Source: Thermotogaceae bacterium (GTDB taxonomy: Bacteria; Thermotogota; Thermotogae; Thermotogales; Thermotogaceae). Taken from it: 64,000 nucleotides of DNA. Location of the stretch: positions 124,001 through 188,000 of the forward strand of contig JALWTT010000009.1 of assembly GCA_027077795.1 (NCBI GenBank). The letters are read 5' to 3'. Both the position numbers and the translations under genes were made by a program. The notes beneath the pieces are model-generated. The model was not told the DNA's origin, searched no databases, and saw nothing but the letters and a program-made list of their open reading frames with translations. Shown piece after piece: positions 1-7,727 of this stretch. Numbering within the stretch: position 1 is the stretch's first letter; each line of letters opens with the position of its first letter.

Positions 1-702
1 AGCATACCGAATGCAAAATCTGTGGAAAATCTCGTTGAGCTTCTCAAGAGCCGAAAAAATGCCTTGATGATTCCAGTGTATGGAAAATACTACTTTCAGG
101 TTTTCCAGAGGGCGTTTGGCCAGAGCACAGACCTTTATCTGAAAGATCAGTCCACACTGGAAACCCTTGAATATCTAATCTGGATGAAGAAGGAGATCCC
201 ATATCTCCCCAAAGATGGAAGAAGCGCAATAGGGTTTTTCATGAGAGGAACTGCAAAAGTTCTGATGTTCGGAAGCTTTTTGATACCAAAGTTCCTCGAA
301 AAAGGCTTTGAATTTGGAATCATGAAACCTCCATTCGTTGAAAGAGCTGGGAAAAGAATTTCCCCGAATCTGGATTACAAAGGATTTTCAGTTGTTAAAG
401 GTCGCTTGAGCAGGGAAGTTAAGGAGTTCTTAAATTACGTATCATCGAAAAAATTTCAAACGAGCTTTTGCAAGCCGCTTTACAAGATCCCTTCAAACAC
501 AAAAGCTATGGCTACTTTATCAAGCAAGCCACTGTTCAAGGAGCTCCTGGAATATGAAAATTACGGGCAACCTACTCCAACGAATCCAGATAGCCGGAAG
601 TACTACGAAGCGATTAACACCATGCTGAGACTCATGATGCGTGGTGTAGAGGATCCAGAAGCTTTAATTGAGGCTGGAAAGAAAGTGTTAAGTGGTAAAT
701 GA
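1..702 (+). CDS. ABC transporter substrate-binding protein, sugar type (5'-partial)
   Basis: The frame is open from the first bases of the window, so the gene starts upstream; the GTG at 22 is simply the first start-like codon inside it. The visible 230 or so residues look like the C-terminal lobe of a family 1 (MalE-like) solute-binding protein: a G-F-F-M-R-G-T-A-K-V-L-M-F-G-S strand-turn-strand, then K-G-F-S-V-V and a helical C-terminal tail of the kind that closes these proteins. It ends four bases into the fused permease gene (ATGA overlap), which supports the role. It should be exported and capture a sugar or oligosaccharide outside the membrane. The substrate cannot be told, and no ATPase gene is visible. 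Confidence 0.75.
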   Translation, partial: SIPNAKSVENLVELLKSRKNALMIPVYGKYYFQVFQRAFGQSTDLYLKDQSTLETLEYLIWMKKEIPYLPKDGRSAIGFFMRGTAKVLMFGSFLIPKFLEKGFEFGIMKPPFVERAGKRISPNLDYKGFSVVKGRLSREVKEFLNYVSSKKFQTSFCKPLYKIPSNTKAMATLSSKPLFKELLEYENYGQPTPTNPDSRKYYEAINTMLRLMMRGVEDPEALIEAGKKVLSGK

Positions 703-2504
703 TTTGGCCACTTCTTTCAGCTATATCTATCTCTCTGATACTGTTTTACAAACTGTTCCCGTTCATTTTCTCGCTGGCTCTCAGCGGGCATTTTTTGTTT
801 TCCGCCGTATCAAGTCGCGCGTTTGAGATATCAGCCCATATAAGTATGTTCTGGGCACTACTGAACACTTCGCTACTCATCCTGATCTCTTCTTTTCTCG
901 CGTGGAGTTTGAGGAAAGAAAGAAAGCTCCTGTACTTTCTGATCTTCATACCTTGGGCAATTCCTGTTTATCTCACAACCATGATATGGAGATTTGCGAT
1001 ATACGGCTTAAATGGAAGCTCTATAATCTCATCCTTAGGACTTCCATCTGACATAGTTTCAAGTCCATTTGCAGCTTTCTTCTGGGCATCCGTTCTGAGT
1101 ATATGGCTTGATCTCCCAATGGTCACGTTATCGATCCTGGGAGCGATCGACGACATTCCATCTGAAACTATAGAAGCTGCCAGACTTGATGGGGCTTCGG
1201 AAATGGAGGTCTTTTTTGATGTAACACTCCCGAGCATTAGGAGTGTCCTTGAGAGTTGGTTCTTGCTATACATGGTCAGGTATGCTCATTCCTTCACCAT
1301 CCCGTTTCTTTTGGTCGATGGAGGTGTTACCAAATTGAATTGGGTAACCCCTTTTGGAGCCATAGGGAACGTAACGACACTCGGAGTTTTGAACTACAGA
1401 ATATTCAAAGAATACGATATAAACCAGATCCTTGGCTTTTCGTCAGCAACCTACATATTTCTGGGAGCCATGATAGCCATCTGGATCTTTCGAAACAGGG
1501 AAATTTTTCAAAAGGTATCACTTTCCATCTTTTCACTCCTGTGGTTTGCGATATCCGGAGACTACTTTTCGATCATTGCCGCAGTCATTTCCCTTCTGCC
1601 AAGGAAATGCATCGCCGTTTTGTCATTATTTTTCCTGCTGATCTCGGGTTTTAAATCTCTTCCGTTTTACATCCTGCTGGTCATATGGGCCTTTTCTGGG
1701 GAGTGGAGACCCGCTCGCTTTGGAAAAGCATCCAAACTCTTGAAACCCATTGGAGCTCTGCTGATCTCACTCTTAGCTTTGGGAAGTGTTATAACCCTCT
1801 TGTCAGTGCTACTGGTAGCTTTTACAGATTATCCAGACACTCTAAACGTAACAAATATGAATTTCGGTTCGCTGAGGGATGTTCTGGTGGATGGATATGG
1901 AAAAAACATGCTGAACTCCTTGATTTTATCAGTCCCAGTTTTGATTTTGTCTCCGATTTTTGCCCTTCCTTTAGCATATTCAATATCCAGGAAAGGACTT
2001 GACTGGATGCTCCAGATGTTCTTGGTTTTGAGGACCGTGGCTGGAATACACATCCTCTCGATGATATTTGTCATTTACGCGAAGATGAACCTCATAAACT
2101 CCCTTCTCCCCATCTCTGCGGTAGTGATCTCAAATGTGGTGCCCCAGGTAGTCGTGTTCATGAAAGGGTACTTTGACTCAACCCCTAGGGAACTAGAGGA
2201 AGCCGCGCTCCTTGAAGGTGGAAAGTCAGCCGCCAGAAAGATAGTCTTCACCATGGCAACTCCTCAGATATCAGTAGGTGCTCTGATGGGATTCATGGCC
2301 GGGTGGAACGCTTTCTTGGCTCCTCTCATGTTCCTCTTCGATGATTCTTTGTATCCTACTTCTGTGAAGCTCTATAGCTATGTTGGAGATTTGATGAACC
2401 TCTATCCACACTGGAATCTGTTCGGAGCTGGAGCTATCCTCAACCTCGCAGTCGCTCTTTTAGTCTTCGTATCGATAAAGCTTCTAACCGGTGTGCTAAA
2501 ATAA
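699..2504 (+). CDS. ABC transporter permease, MalF-MalG type domains fused in one chain
   Basis: 601 residues, twice the usual size of a sugar ABC permease. Two binding-protein-dependent transport domains lie in tandem. The first EAA loop (E-A-A-R-L-D-G-A-S near residue 160) and the second (E-E-A-A-L-L-E-G-G near residue 500) are the ATPase-docking motifs of a MalF-like and a MalG-like subunit. Several hydrophobic spans between residues 265 and 365 connect the halves. The start ATG overlaps the stop of the binding-protein gene. Binding protein plus permease is the MalEFG arrangement with F and G merged. The ATPase is not in the window and is presumably shared or upstream. Confidence 0.85.
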   Translation: MIWPLLSAISISLILFYKLFPFIFSLALSGHFLFSAVSSRAFEISAHISMFWALLNTSLLILISSFLAWSLRKERKLLYFLIFIPWAIPVYLTTMIWRFAIYGLNGSSIISSLGLPSDIVSSPFAAFFWASVLSIWLDLPMVTLSILGAIDDIPSETIEAARLDGASEMEVFFDVTLPSIRSVLESWFLLYMVRYAHSFTIPFLLVDGGVTKLNWVTPFGAIGNVTTLGVLNYRIFKEYDINQILGFSSATYIFLGAMIAIWIFRNREIFQKVSLSIFSLLWFAISGDYFSIIAAVISLLPRKCIAVLSLFFLLISGFKSLPFYILLVIWAFSGEWRPARFGKASKLLKPIGALLISLLALGSVITLLSVLLVAFTDYPDTLNVTNMNFGSLRDVLVDGYGKNMLNSLILSVPVLILSPIFALPLAYSISRKGLDWMLQMFLVLRTVAGIHILSMIFVIYAKMNLINSLLPISAVVISNVVPQVVVFMKGYFDSTPRELEEAALLEGGKSAARKIVFTMATPQISVGALMGFMAGWNAFLAPLMFLFDDSLYPTSVKLYSYVGDLMNLYPHWNLFGAGAILNLAVALLVFVSIKLLTGVLK

Positions 2505-2520
2505 ATTCTGAGGTGGTTTC

Positions 2521-3555
2521 GTGGAGGAGTATAGAAGGCTCCTAAAAAAGTTCCTCCTTACGATCTTTCTCATTTTGGCTGTGTTTCTAACTGGAGCCAT
2601 TGGTTATCGTGTCCTAGAAGGATGGCCTTTTGTGGATTCGCTTTTTGAAAGTGCCGTTACCATCTCCACGGTTGGATACGAGATGGTTGGAGGAATGACA
2701 CGTGTAAAACCCATAACAAAGGTTTTCACCATGGGGTTGATATTCGCCGGCGTCACCGTAGTCCTATACGGGGTATCCGTCCTCACTCAATTTATAATCG
2801 AAGGTGAGATGAACAAATATGTTCAGGTTAGGAGGAGGTTGAAGATGATCGAGAAGATGAGAGATCATCACATAGTTGTTGGTTCTGGAAAGACTGGAAA
2901 ACACATAATATCAGAATTCATGAGGAGAAGATCAGAGTTTGTGGTAATAGACAGAACGGAAGAGGAGATAAAAAGGTTGATGGAGTTTTTTGGAAAAGAG
3001 TTTCCTTACGTGGTGGGTGACGCCACGGAGGAAGAGATACTCTTTCAAGCTGGAATAGATAGGGCAAGGTCCCTCATAACCACTCTTCCCGATGATACGA
3101 AGAATGTCTTTGTCGTTCTAAGCGCCAGGACTCTAAATCCCTCGTTGAATATAATATCGAGAGCTTCAGATGTTGAGAGCATGAGGAAGCTTCTCTATGC
3201 TGGTGCCACGAGTGTGGTTGCCACAGCGGAGCTTACAGGAGTGAGAATGGCGATGATGGCCACAAAACCTGGCCTGATATCGTTTCTAGACGTTGTGACA
3301 TTCTCCGGAAGAGAGAACCTCAGGTTGGAGGAGATACACGTCGGGGAGGATAGCCCCTTAACTGGGAAAACTTTGGCTGAAATCAGATTGCCCCAAAAGT
3401 ACAACTTGATCGTGATTTCCATGAGAAAGGGAGGAGAGTACATATTCAACCCCAGGGGTGACACAAATGTTGAATCGAACGATAAGCTCATCGTCTTGGG
3501 AAAGGAGGAGGATATCTTGAAACTCCAGGAAAATCTGAGAGGATCTCAAGTCTGA
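2521..3555 (+). CDS. Potassium channel with RCK (TrkA-N/TrkA-C) domains
   Basis: Two-transmembrane ion channel fused to a cytoplasmic regulatory domain. Hydrophobic helix at residues 11-28, pore loop with selectivity filter T-V-G-Y at 50-53, second helix at about 70-95. The TrkA-N Rossmann domain follows, with nucleotide-binding motif G-S-G-K-T-G near residue 122, and a TrkA-C domain makes up the last 80 residues. The same order is seen in MthK-type channels. GTG start with GAGGTGG six bases upstream. Its 3' end overlaps the convergent prepilin-like gene by 68 bases. Confidence 0.88.
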   Translation: MEEYRRLLKKFLLTIFLILAVFLTGAIGYRVLEGWPFVDSLFESAVTISTVGYEMVGGMTRVKPITKVFTMGLIFAGVTVVLYGVSVLTQFIIEGEMNKYVQVRRRLKMIEKMRDHHIVVGSGKTGKHIISEFMRRRSEFVVIDRTEEEIKRLMEFFGKEFPYVVGDATEEEILFQAGIDRARSLITTLPDDTKNVFVVLSARTLNPSLNIISRASDVESMRKLLYAGATSVVATAELTGVRMAMMATKPGLISFLDVVTFSGRENLRLEEIHVGEDSPLTGKTLAEIRLPQKYNLIVISMRKGGEYIFNPRGDTNVESNDKLIVLGKEEDILKLQENLRGSQV

Positions 3556-3988
3556 GAGGTTCGTGTATGAAAAACTCGTACCCTTCTATGTGGAGCACCA
3601 CAAGCCTTCCTTTTTCTTCAAACCATATTGGCTTCGAGGATTCGTAAATTACGTTGTTACCTTCCCATTCAGCTTTTCTATAAATCCTGTATTTGCCTCC
3701 AACCTTTTTCACAAGGTAGGTTATTCTTTTTTCTCTTCCGTTTGAAAACCCGCGGTACGATATGAAACTCGTTGAACTTGCCACAAAACCTGGGCGGGTT
3801 ATTCTAGAACCCATCTCATCTCTGATGAAAGATACAGCCATGGACATATCTATGAACCTGTTCATCCTGCTTGAAAGCTTCCTGATGAACAGCGTTCCAG
3901 ATCCAAATGTGGGGAAGAATGAGGTGAAGGCCAGCGAAACGGCCAAAAGCTCTATCAGCACCTCTACGAGTGTGTAAGAAAAGCGCAC
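3488..3988 (-). CDS. Type IV prepilin-like protein, start within the SRP RNA gene
   Basis: About 166 residues. The N-terminus reads M-R-F-S followed by Y-T-L-V-E-V-L-I and a hydrophobic stretch, which fits a class III (prepilin) signal: cleavage after Ser, N-methylated Tyr, and the conserved Glu at +5, although Gly before the cut and Phe after it are usual. The remainder is a hydrophilic pseudopilin-like domain. The GTG at 3988 is the only start that keeps the motif with a short leader, and it lies inside the closing stem of the SRP RNA. The frame stays open through the SRP RNA, but that part is RNA coding by chance. The 3' end overlaps the K+ channel gene. No other pilus gene is nearby. Confidence 0.6.
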   Translation of the reverse strand: MRFSYTLVEVLIELLAVSLAFTSFFPTFGSGTLFIRKLSSRMNRFIDMSMAVSFIRDEMGSRITRPGFVASSTSFISYRGFSNGREKRITYLVKKVGGKYRIYRKAEWEGNNVIYESSKPIWFEEKGRLVVLHIEGYEFFIHEPLRLEILSDFPGVSRYPPPFPRR

Positions 3989-4257
3989 CGTGCGCCCACC
4001 GTCGACCTTCCCGAACCGGGGCGTACCCCCTCGTAGGGCTCCAGCTGGGCTACCCCACGGCACACGGGTATTCCCGCTTATGGCTGCTCCCTCCCGGGCC
4101 TGACCAGGTTCACGGGTTCCCGTTGCGTAGGACCCAACCTTCATCACCCCTTGAAAAGGCCGTTTCCCGACTCGAGAGGCCTCGGGTAAGCCTCGGCCCC
4201 GCGTATGGCGGATTTCGGGTTCAGGGGACCGCCAACCCCCCACCTAGCACGGTGCGC
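3983..4257 (-). ncRNA. ffs: Signal recognition particle RNA, large bacterial type
   Basis: About 275 nt. The S-domain apical hairpin is unmistakable: GGTCAGGCCCGGGAGGGAGC, with the Ffh-binding asymmetric and symmetric loops, at about 4095-4118 on the minus strand. Upstream is an Alu-domain-like 5' part containing G-T-G-C-T-A-G-G-T-G-G-G-G-G-G-T. The ends were set by a perfect 11-bp closing stem: 4257-4247 pairs with 3993-3983, followed by a TTTT run. The 5' end lies only three bases after the tRNA-Gln gene, so both are probably cut from one transcript. It binds Ffh to target membrane proteins. Confidence 0.93.
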
Positions 4258-4260
4258 AAG

Positions 4261-4332
4261 CTGGGGCGGGAGGACTCGAACCTCCACCACTGGAGCCAAA
4301 GTCCAGTGTGCTACCCACTACACTACGCCCCA
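4261..4332 (-). tRNA. tRNA-Gln (anticodon TTG)
   Basis: Cloverleaf on the minus strand. The acceptor stem TGGGGCG pairs with CGCCCCA, and the discriminator is G. The anticodon arm is CTGGA-CTTTGGC-TCCAG, giving anticodon TTG. The T arm carries the standard GGTTCGAGTCC. CCA is not encoded. It sits between the response regulator/HD-GYP gene and the SRP RNA. Confidence 0.95.
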
Positions 4333-4349
4333 GTGCGAATGGGATTATA

Positions 4350-5807
4350 TCAGAATTTCTCCCTAACTGAACGGAGTATTTCATAAGAGTTGAAGAATTC
4401 CTCCACGATCTTCGGATCAAACTTTATCCCACTCATTTTCTTCAGATATTCCAGGGTTTCTTCTTCACTCCAAGCCTTTCTGTATACCCTATCGGATCTC
4501 AGGGCATCGTATGTATCCACGATCGATACTATGCGAGCTTCAATCGGAATCTCTTCCCCTTTCAATCCATCCGGATAGCCACTCCCATCCCAGTTCTCGT
4601 GATGCCACCTCGCTATAGTAGCCGCAATTTTGAATATCTCGTTATCGTACTTCGAGAGTATCTCATAGCCTATTGTCGTATGCTTCTTCATTATCTCAAA
4701 TTCACTTTCAGTCAGTCTGTCAGGTTTGTTCAGAACATTGTCTGGTATCCCTATCTTTCCAACATCGTGAAGCATCGATGCAAGCTCTATCATCCTGATT
4801 CTATCCTCATCGTTTATGAACTTTCTAGCCAGAACTTTCGTCATCTCAGACACTCTTTTAACATGCTCTCCCGTTTCCTCAGACCTATGTTCTATCAGAT
4901 CCGCCAAAGTCTGTATCATTTTGTACATCGTGCTCTCGAAGAGCTTCTTTAGCTCCTCGTTTTCAACGGCCGATAGGAGCTGAAGAAACGATACCCTCAA
5001 CGAGTCCCTAAGCCTCTCCCCTAAGCTTTCGGAAAACCTTATCATTATCGTAGCGACTGGCTTTCCCATGGCAGTAGTGCTTATCCTCAAAGTGTTGCTA
5101 TCAACCCACTCAACCCCTTTTTCGCCGGAGATTTCGATTCCTTCAGGTGGATTCTCTCCAAACTCTGTTACCCTTCCATCAACCGATTTTATAGATCCGC
5201 TCACACCTACTCCCCATCTTTTGAAGAGTTCCACAAAAGGGCTTAAAGCTATCATCATGTTGTCTCTTATGAGACCTTTTCGCGAATGCTCGAGTGCGAA
5301 CTCATAAAGTATCCTGTTTATCTCTTTTTCCCTTTCAAAAAAGCTTATATCTCTGTACGACCTTATAGCTGCGAGTATAACTCCAACCATCATCTCGGAT
5401 GAGAGCTCAGTTTTCTCCCTGTAGTCGTTTATGTCGTAGTTCATTATCACATCTTTTCTGGGGGCATATCCGGGTTGACCCGTTCTTATTATCAACCTGA
5501 TCTTGTGGTTCTTAAGCTCCTCCCTTATGTACTTGACAAGATCCAGACCAGCTGACTTATCCTCCATGACCACATCTATAACGGCAACCGCTATGTCCTG
5601 ATTCTCCTTGAGGATTTTCATGGCTTCCTTTTTGGAATAAGCGGATATTATCTCCAGGCCTTTTCCATCGAGTTTTATATCCTTGAGGATTATCTTCGTT
5701 ATCTTGTGCACATCTTCTTCGTCGTCCACTATCAGTATTTTCCATTTATCCTGACTCTTCAAATTATCGCTCTCAGGTTCCTGTGAGAACTTCAGAAATC
5801 TCTCCAA
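4350..5807 (-). CDS. Response regulator with DUF3369 linker and HD-GYP phosphodiesterase domain
   Basis: 485 residues. Receiver domain at about 20-140, with acidic pair V-D-D-E-E-D and phosphoacceptor Asp in V-I-D-V-V-M. A DUF3369-like middle follows at 150-300. The complete HD-GYP domain is at about 305-480: H-V-K-R-V, L-H-D-V-G-K-I-G-I-P, K-K-H-T, H-H-E-N-W-D-G-S-G-Y-P and V-D-T-Y-D-A-L. HD-GYP proteins hydrolyse cyclic di-GMP. TTG start with GGAGGGAG just upstream. It lies 12 bases after the histidine kinase gene, so the two are very likely a cognate pair. Confidence 0.9.
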   Translation of the reverse strand: MERFLKFSQEPESDNLKSQDKWKILIVDDEEDVHKITKIILKDIKLDGKGLEIISAYSKKEAMKILKENQDIAVAVIDVVMEDKSAGLDLVKYIREELKNHKIRLIIRTGQPGYAPRKDVIMNYDINDYREKTELSSEMMVGVILAAIRSYRDISFFEREKEINRILYEFALEHSRKGLIRDNMMIALSPFVELFKRWGVGVSGSIKSVDGRVTEFGENPPEGIEISGEKGVEWVDSNTLRISTTAMGKPVATIMIRFSESLGERLRDSLRVSFLQLLSAVENEELKKLFESTMYKMIQTLADLIEHRSEETGEHVKRVSEMTKVLARKFINDEDRIRMIELASMLHDVGKIGIPDNVLNKPDRLTESEFEIMKKHTTIGYEILSKYDNEIFKIAATIARWHHENWDGSGYPDGLKGEEIPIEARIVSIVDTYDALRSDRVYRKAWSEEETLEYLKKMSGIKFDPKIVEEFFNSYEILRSVREKF

Positions 5808-5819
5808 CTGTCTCCCTCC

Positions 5820-7178
5820 TCAAAGGACCTTAGGTATCATTATCACAAAACGTGTTCCTTGTCCAGGTTCACTTTCGAGGATGATATCACCTCCCAGCTT
5901 TTCCACAACGAGTGAATAGACTATAGCAAGCCCTAAGCCGGTTCCACCTTTACCGATTTTCGTGGAGTAGAATGGTTCAAAAGCTTTCTTCCTGGTCTCC
6001 TCGTCCATCCCCTTTCCATCATCCTTGAAATCTATCTCCACGTAGGACCCTGCATCTTTCACATCTATGTAGATATTTCCGGGACTCTCCCCGTTGTCGA
6101 AAGCATGGATTATGGAATTTTCCAGGAGGTTAGACAAGATCTGCGAAATCGCACTTGGGAAGGATCTCACCTCTATATCCCTAGGGCAGTTCACGTGGAC
6201 ACTAACCCGTGTTTTCCTTATCTTTGGATGAAGAGCCGTTAGGACATCTTTGACAACATCACTTAGGTTGAACTCTATGGGTTTCCCCTCAACCTCATAC
6301 ATGGCCATGGTTTTCAAGCTTCTAACGAGGTCCACTATCTTTTTAACATTTCTCTCTATCAAATCTGCCAAATCCTCGGAGTTCCTGAGAAACTCCTCGA
6401 AAAATTCCTTGGTAATCTTTTCTTCCTCATAAGACTTCCTCAAATTTTCAAGGTATTTTTTCAGCTCCGATGTGGATGTATAGATTATCCCAGCAGGTGT
6501 GTTTATATCGTGGGATATGTTGGCAACTATTTTTCCAATCGACGCCATCTTTTCAGCTTGAACCAGCTGATCCTGTGTTTTCTCAAGGTCCTCTATCGTG
6601 TTTTCAAGCTCTTCTACCGTTGCATTCAGATCCTCGTTAGTCCTTTGAAGCTCTTTCTTCGTCTCGGCAAGTCTTGTGTTGGATAAAAGGAGCAAATATA
6701 TCACGAGAGCCAGCGAGAAGGCGTAAGAGTAAAAGTAAAAATATCTGTGGATAACATAGAACCGAATGAAACCGATCTTACGAACCTTTCCAAAGCTTTC
6801 GTAATACAGATTGAGTGCCGGCAAGTTGTTCTCACCATATCTTTTGATCGTGAAAAGGCCCAACCTCAACATCACCTTCTCGTAATTGCTCAGATTTCTC
6901 TTTCTAGCGTCCAGGAACTTCTCTATTTTCTCGATTCCGCCTTCTCCGAAAACCTGGTAAACCTCCACTCTCATGATGGATTCGGAGCTCAATATCAGGT
7001 TGGCAAGTTTTAAGGTTTCATCGTAGTTGAGTTGCCAAACGTGAGGTTTCATAAACTCTGCATATCTTACCAAAACACTCTTTTCCCTTTCCGCGTTGAA
7101 AAGGATATAAAAAAATACGCTTGCCGCATAAGACCCAAATATTATCAACCCTAACCAAAATGACCTTGGTCTCTTCAT
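5820..7178 (-). CDS. Membrane sensor histidine kinase
   Basis: 452 residues. Two membrane spans (about 7-28 and 145-167) flank an extracytoplasmic sensor of about 115 residues. A long coiled coil (about 168-212) follows, then the dimerisation box with phosphoacceptor His in N-I-S-H-D-I-N-T-P, and a HATPase domain with N box, D-D-G-K-G-M and G-T-G-L-G-L-A-I-V. It should phosphorylate the adjacent HD-GYP response regulator. There is no ribosome site before the ATG. Instead an extended -10 box ends nine bases upstream, which suggests a leaderless message. Confidence 0.9.
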   Translation of the reverse strand: MKRPRSFWLGLIIFGSYAASVFFYILFNAEREKSVLVRYAEFMKPHVWQLNYDETLKLANLILSSESIMRVEVYQVFGEGGIEKIEKFLDARKRNLSNYEKVMLRLGLFTIKRYGENNLPALNLYYESFGKVRKIGFIRFYVIHRYFYFYSYAFSLALVIYLLLLSNTRLAETKKELQRTNEDLNATVEELENTIEDLEKTQDQLVQAEKMASIGKIVANISHDINTPAGIIYTSTSELKKYLENLRKSYEEEKITKEFFEEFLRNSEDLADLIERNVKKIVDLVRSLKTMAMYEVEGKPIEFNLSDVVKDVLTALHPKIRKTRVSVHVNCPRDIEVRSFPSAISQILSNLLENSIIHAFDNGESPGNIYIDVKDAGSYVEIDFKDDGKGMDEETRKKAFEPFYSTKIGKGGTGLGLAIVYSLVVEKLGGDIILESEPGQGTRFVIMIPKVL

Positions 7179-7187
7179 AGCAGTGGA

Positions 7188-7196
7188 ATTATACCA
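7188..7196 (-). promoter_or_regulatory. Extended -10 promoter for the histidine kinase gene
   Basis: On the minus strand TGGTATAAT (TGn plus a perfect TATAAT) ends nine bases before the kinase ATG, at the very end of the chromate-transporter gene. No convincing -35 box is seen at 17 bases, which is normal for extended -10 promoters. Transcription would begin at or next to the ATG. Confidence 0.5.
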
Positions 7197-7727
7197 TCAG
7201 ATGATTCCGATCTTTCCCAAAATGAAACCTGCAGCAGCGAACAGCAAAATGGTCAAAAAAGGGTTCATTCCGAGAAAAACCATTGTAAAGCTCGAAGCCG
7301 CCAGTGCTATAACGATCTTTTTCGGAACATCTATTGCGCTGTAAAGGGAATAGACTGCCATGAGAAGAAGTCCTATTATGGCGGCTTTCATGCCGCTCAA
7401 TACCCAGAAGGCTTCTTTCGTTTTCAAAAGTCCCTTGAGCCCTATAGCTATAACCAATATGACGAAAAATGCCGGGACAACCGCACCTGTCGTGGCCAAA
7501 ACCGCACCTGGAACACCCGCTATTCTGTAACCAGCAAATGTCGCGACATTCACCGCGATTGGTCCGGGGGTGGAGGAGGCTATCGCCACGAGATCCCAAA
7601 ACTCACTCTTTGTGAGCCAACCCCTTCCGACCACCTCACTCTCTATCAAAGGGAGCATCCCATAACCCCCACCGAACCCTATGAAGCCTATCTTGAGAAA
7701 CACCAAGAAAAGCATCAGTAGCTTCAT
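7197..7727 (-). CDS. Chromate transporter family (CHR) single-domain protein
   Basis: 176 residues, nearly all membrane helices. The N-terminal motif [12 protein letters not shown] and the [11 protein letters not shown] segment are diagnostic of the CHR family. Short CHR proteins usually come as adjacent pairs that make one transporter; here only one is present. The start overlaps the mnmG stop (ATGA). The substrate could be chromate or sulfate, or something else; members of this family in anaerobes are mostly untested. Confidence 0.85.
   Translation of the reverse strand: MKLLMLFLVFLKIGFIGFGGGYGMLPLIESEVVGRGWLTKSEFWDLVAIASSTPGPIAVNVATFAGYRIAGVPGAVLATTGAVVPAFFVILVIAIGLKGLLKTKEAFWVLSGMKAAIIGLLLMAVYSLYSAIDVPKKIVIALAASSFTMVFLGMNPFLTILLFAAAGFILGKIGII

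Noticed and set aside
3989-4243. Open frame extending the prepilin-like gene upstream
   Set aside because: It lies entirely in the SRP RNA, whose GC-rich sequence simply lacks stops; the prepilin leader must be short.
7189-7599. 136-codon minus-strand frame overlapping the chromate transporter
   Set aside because: Arg/Ser/Cys-rich shadow of a clear membrane protein gene in another frame.
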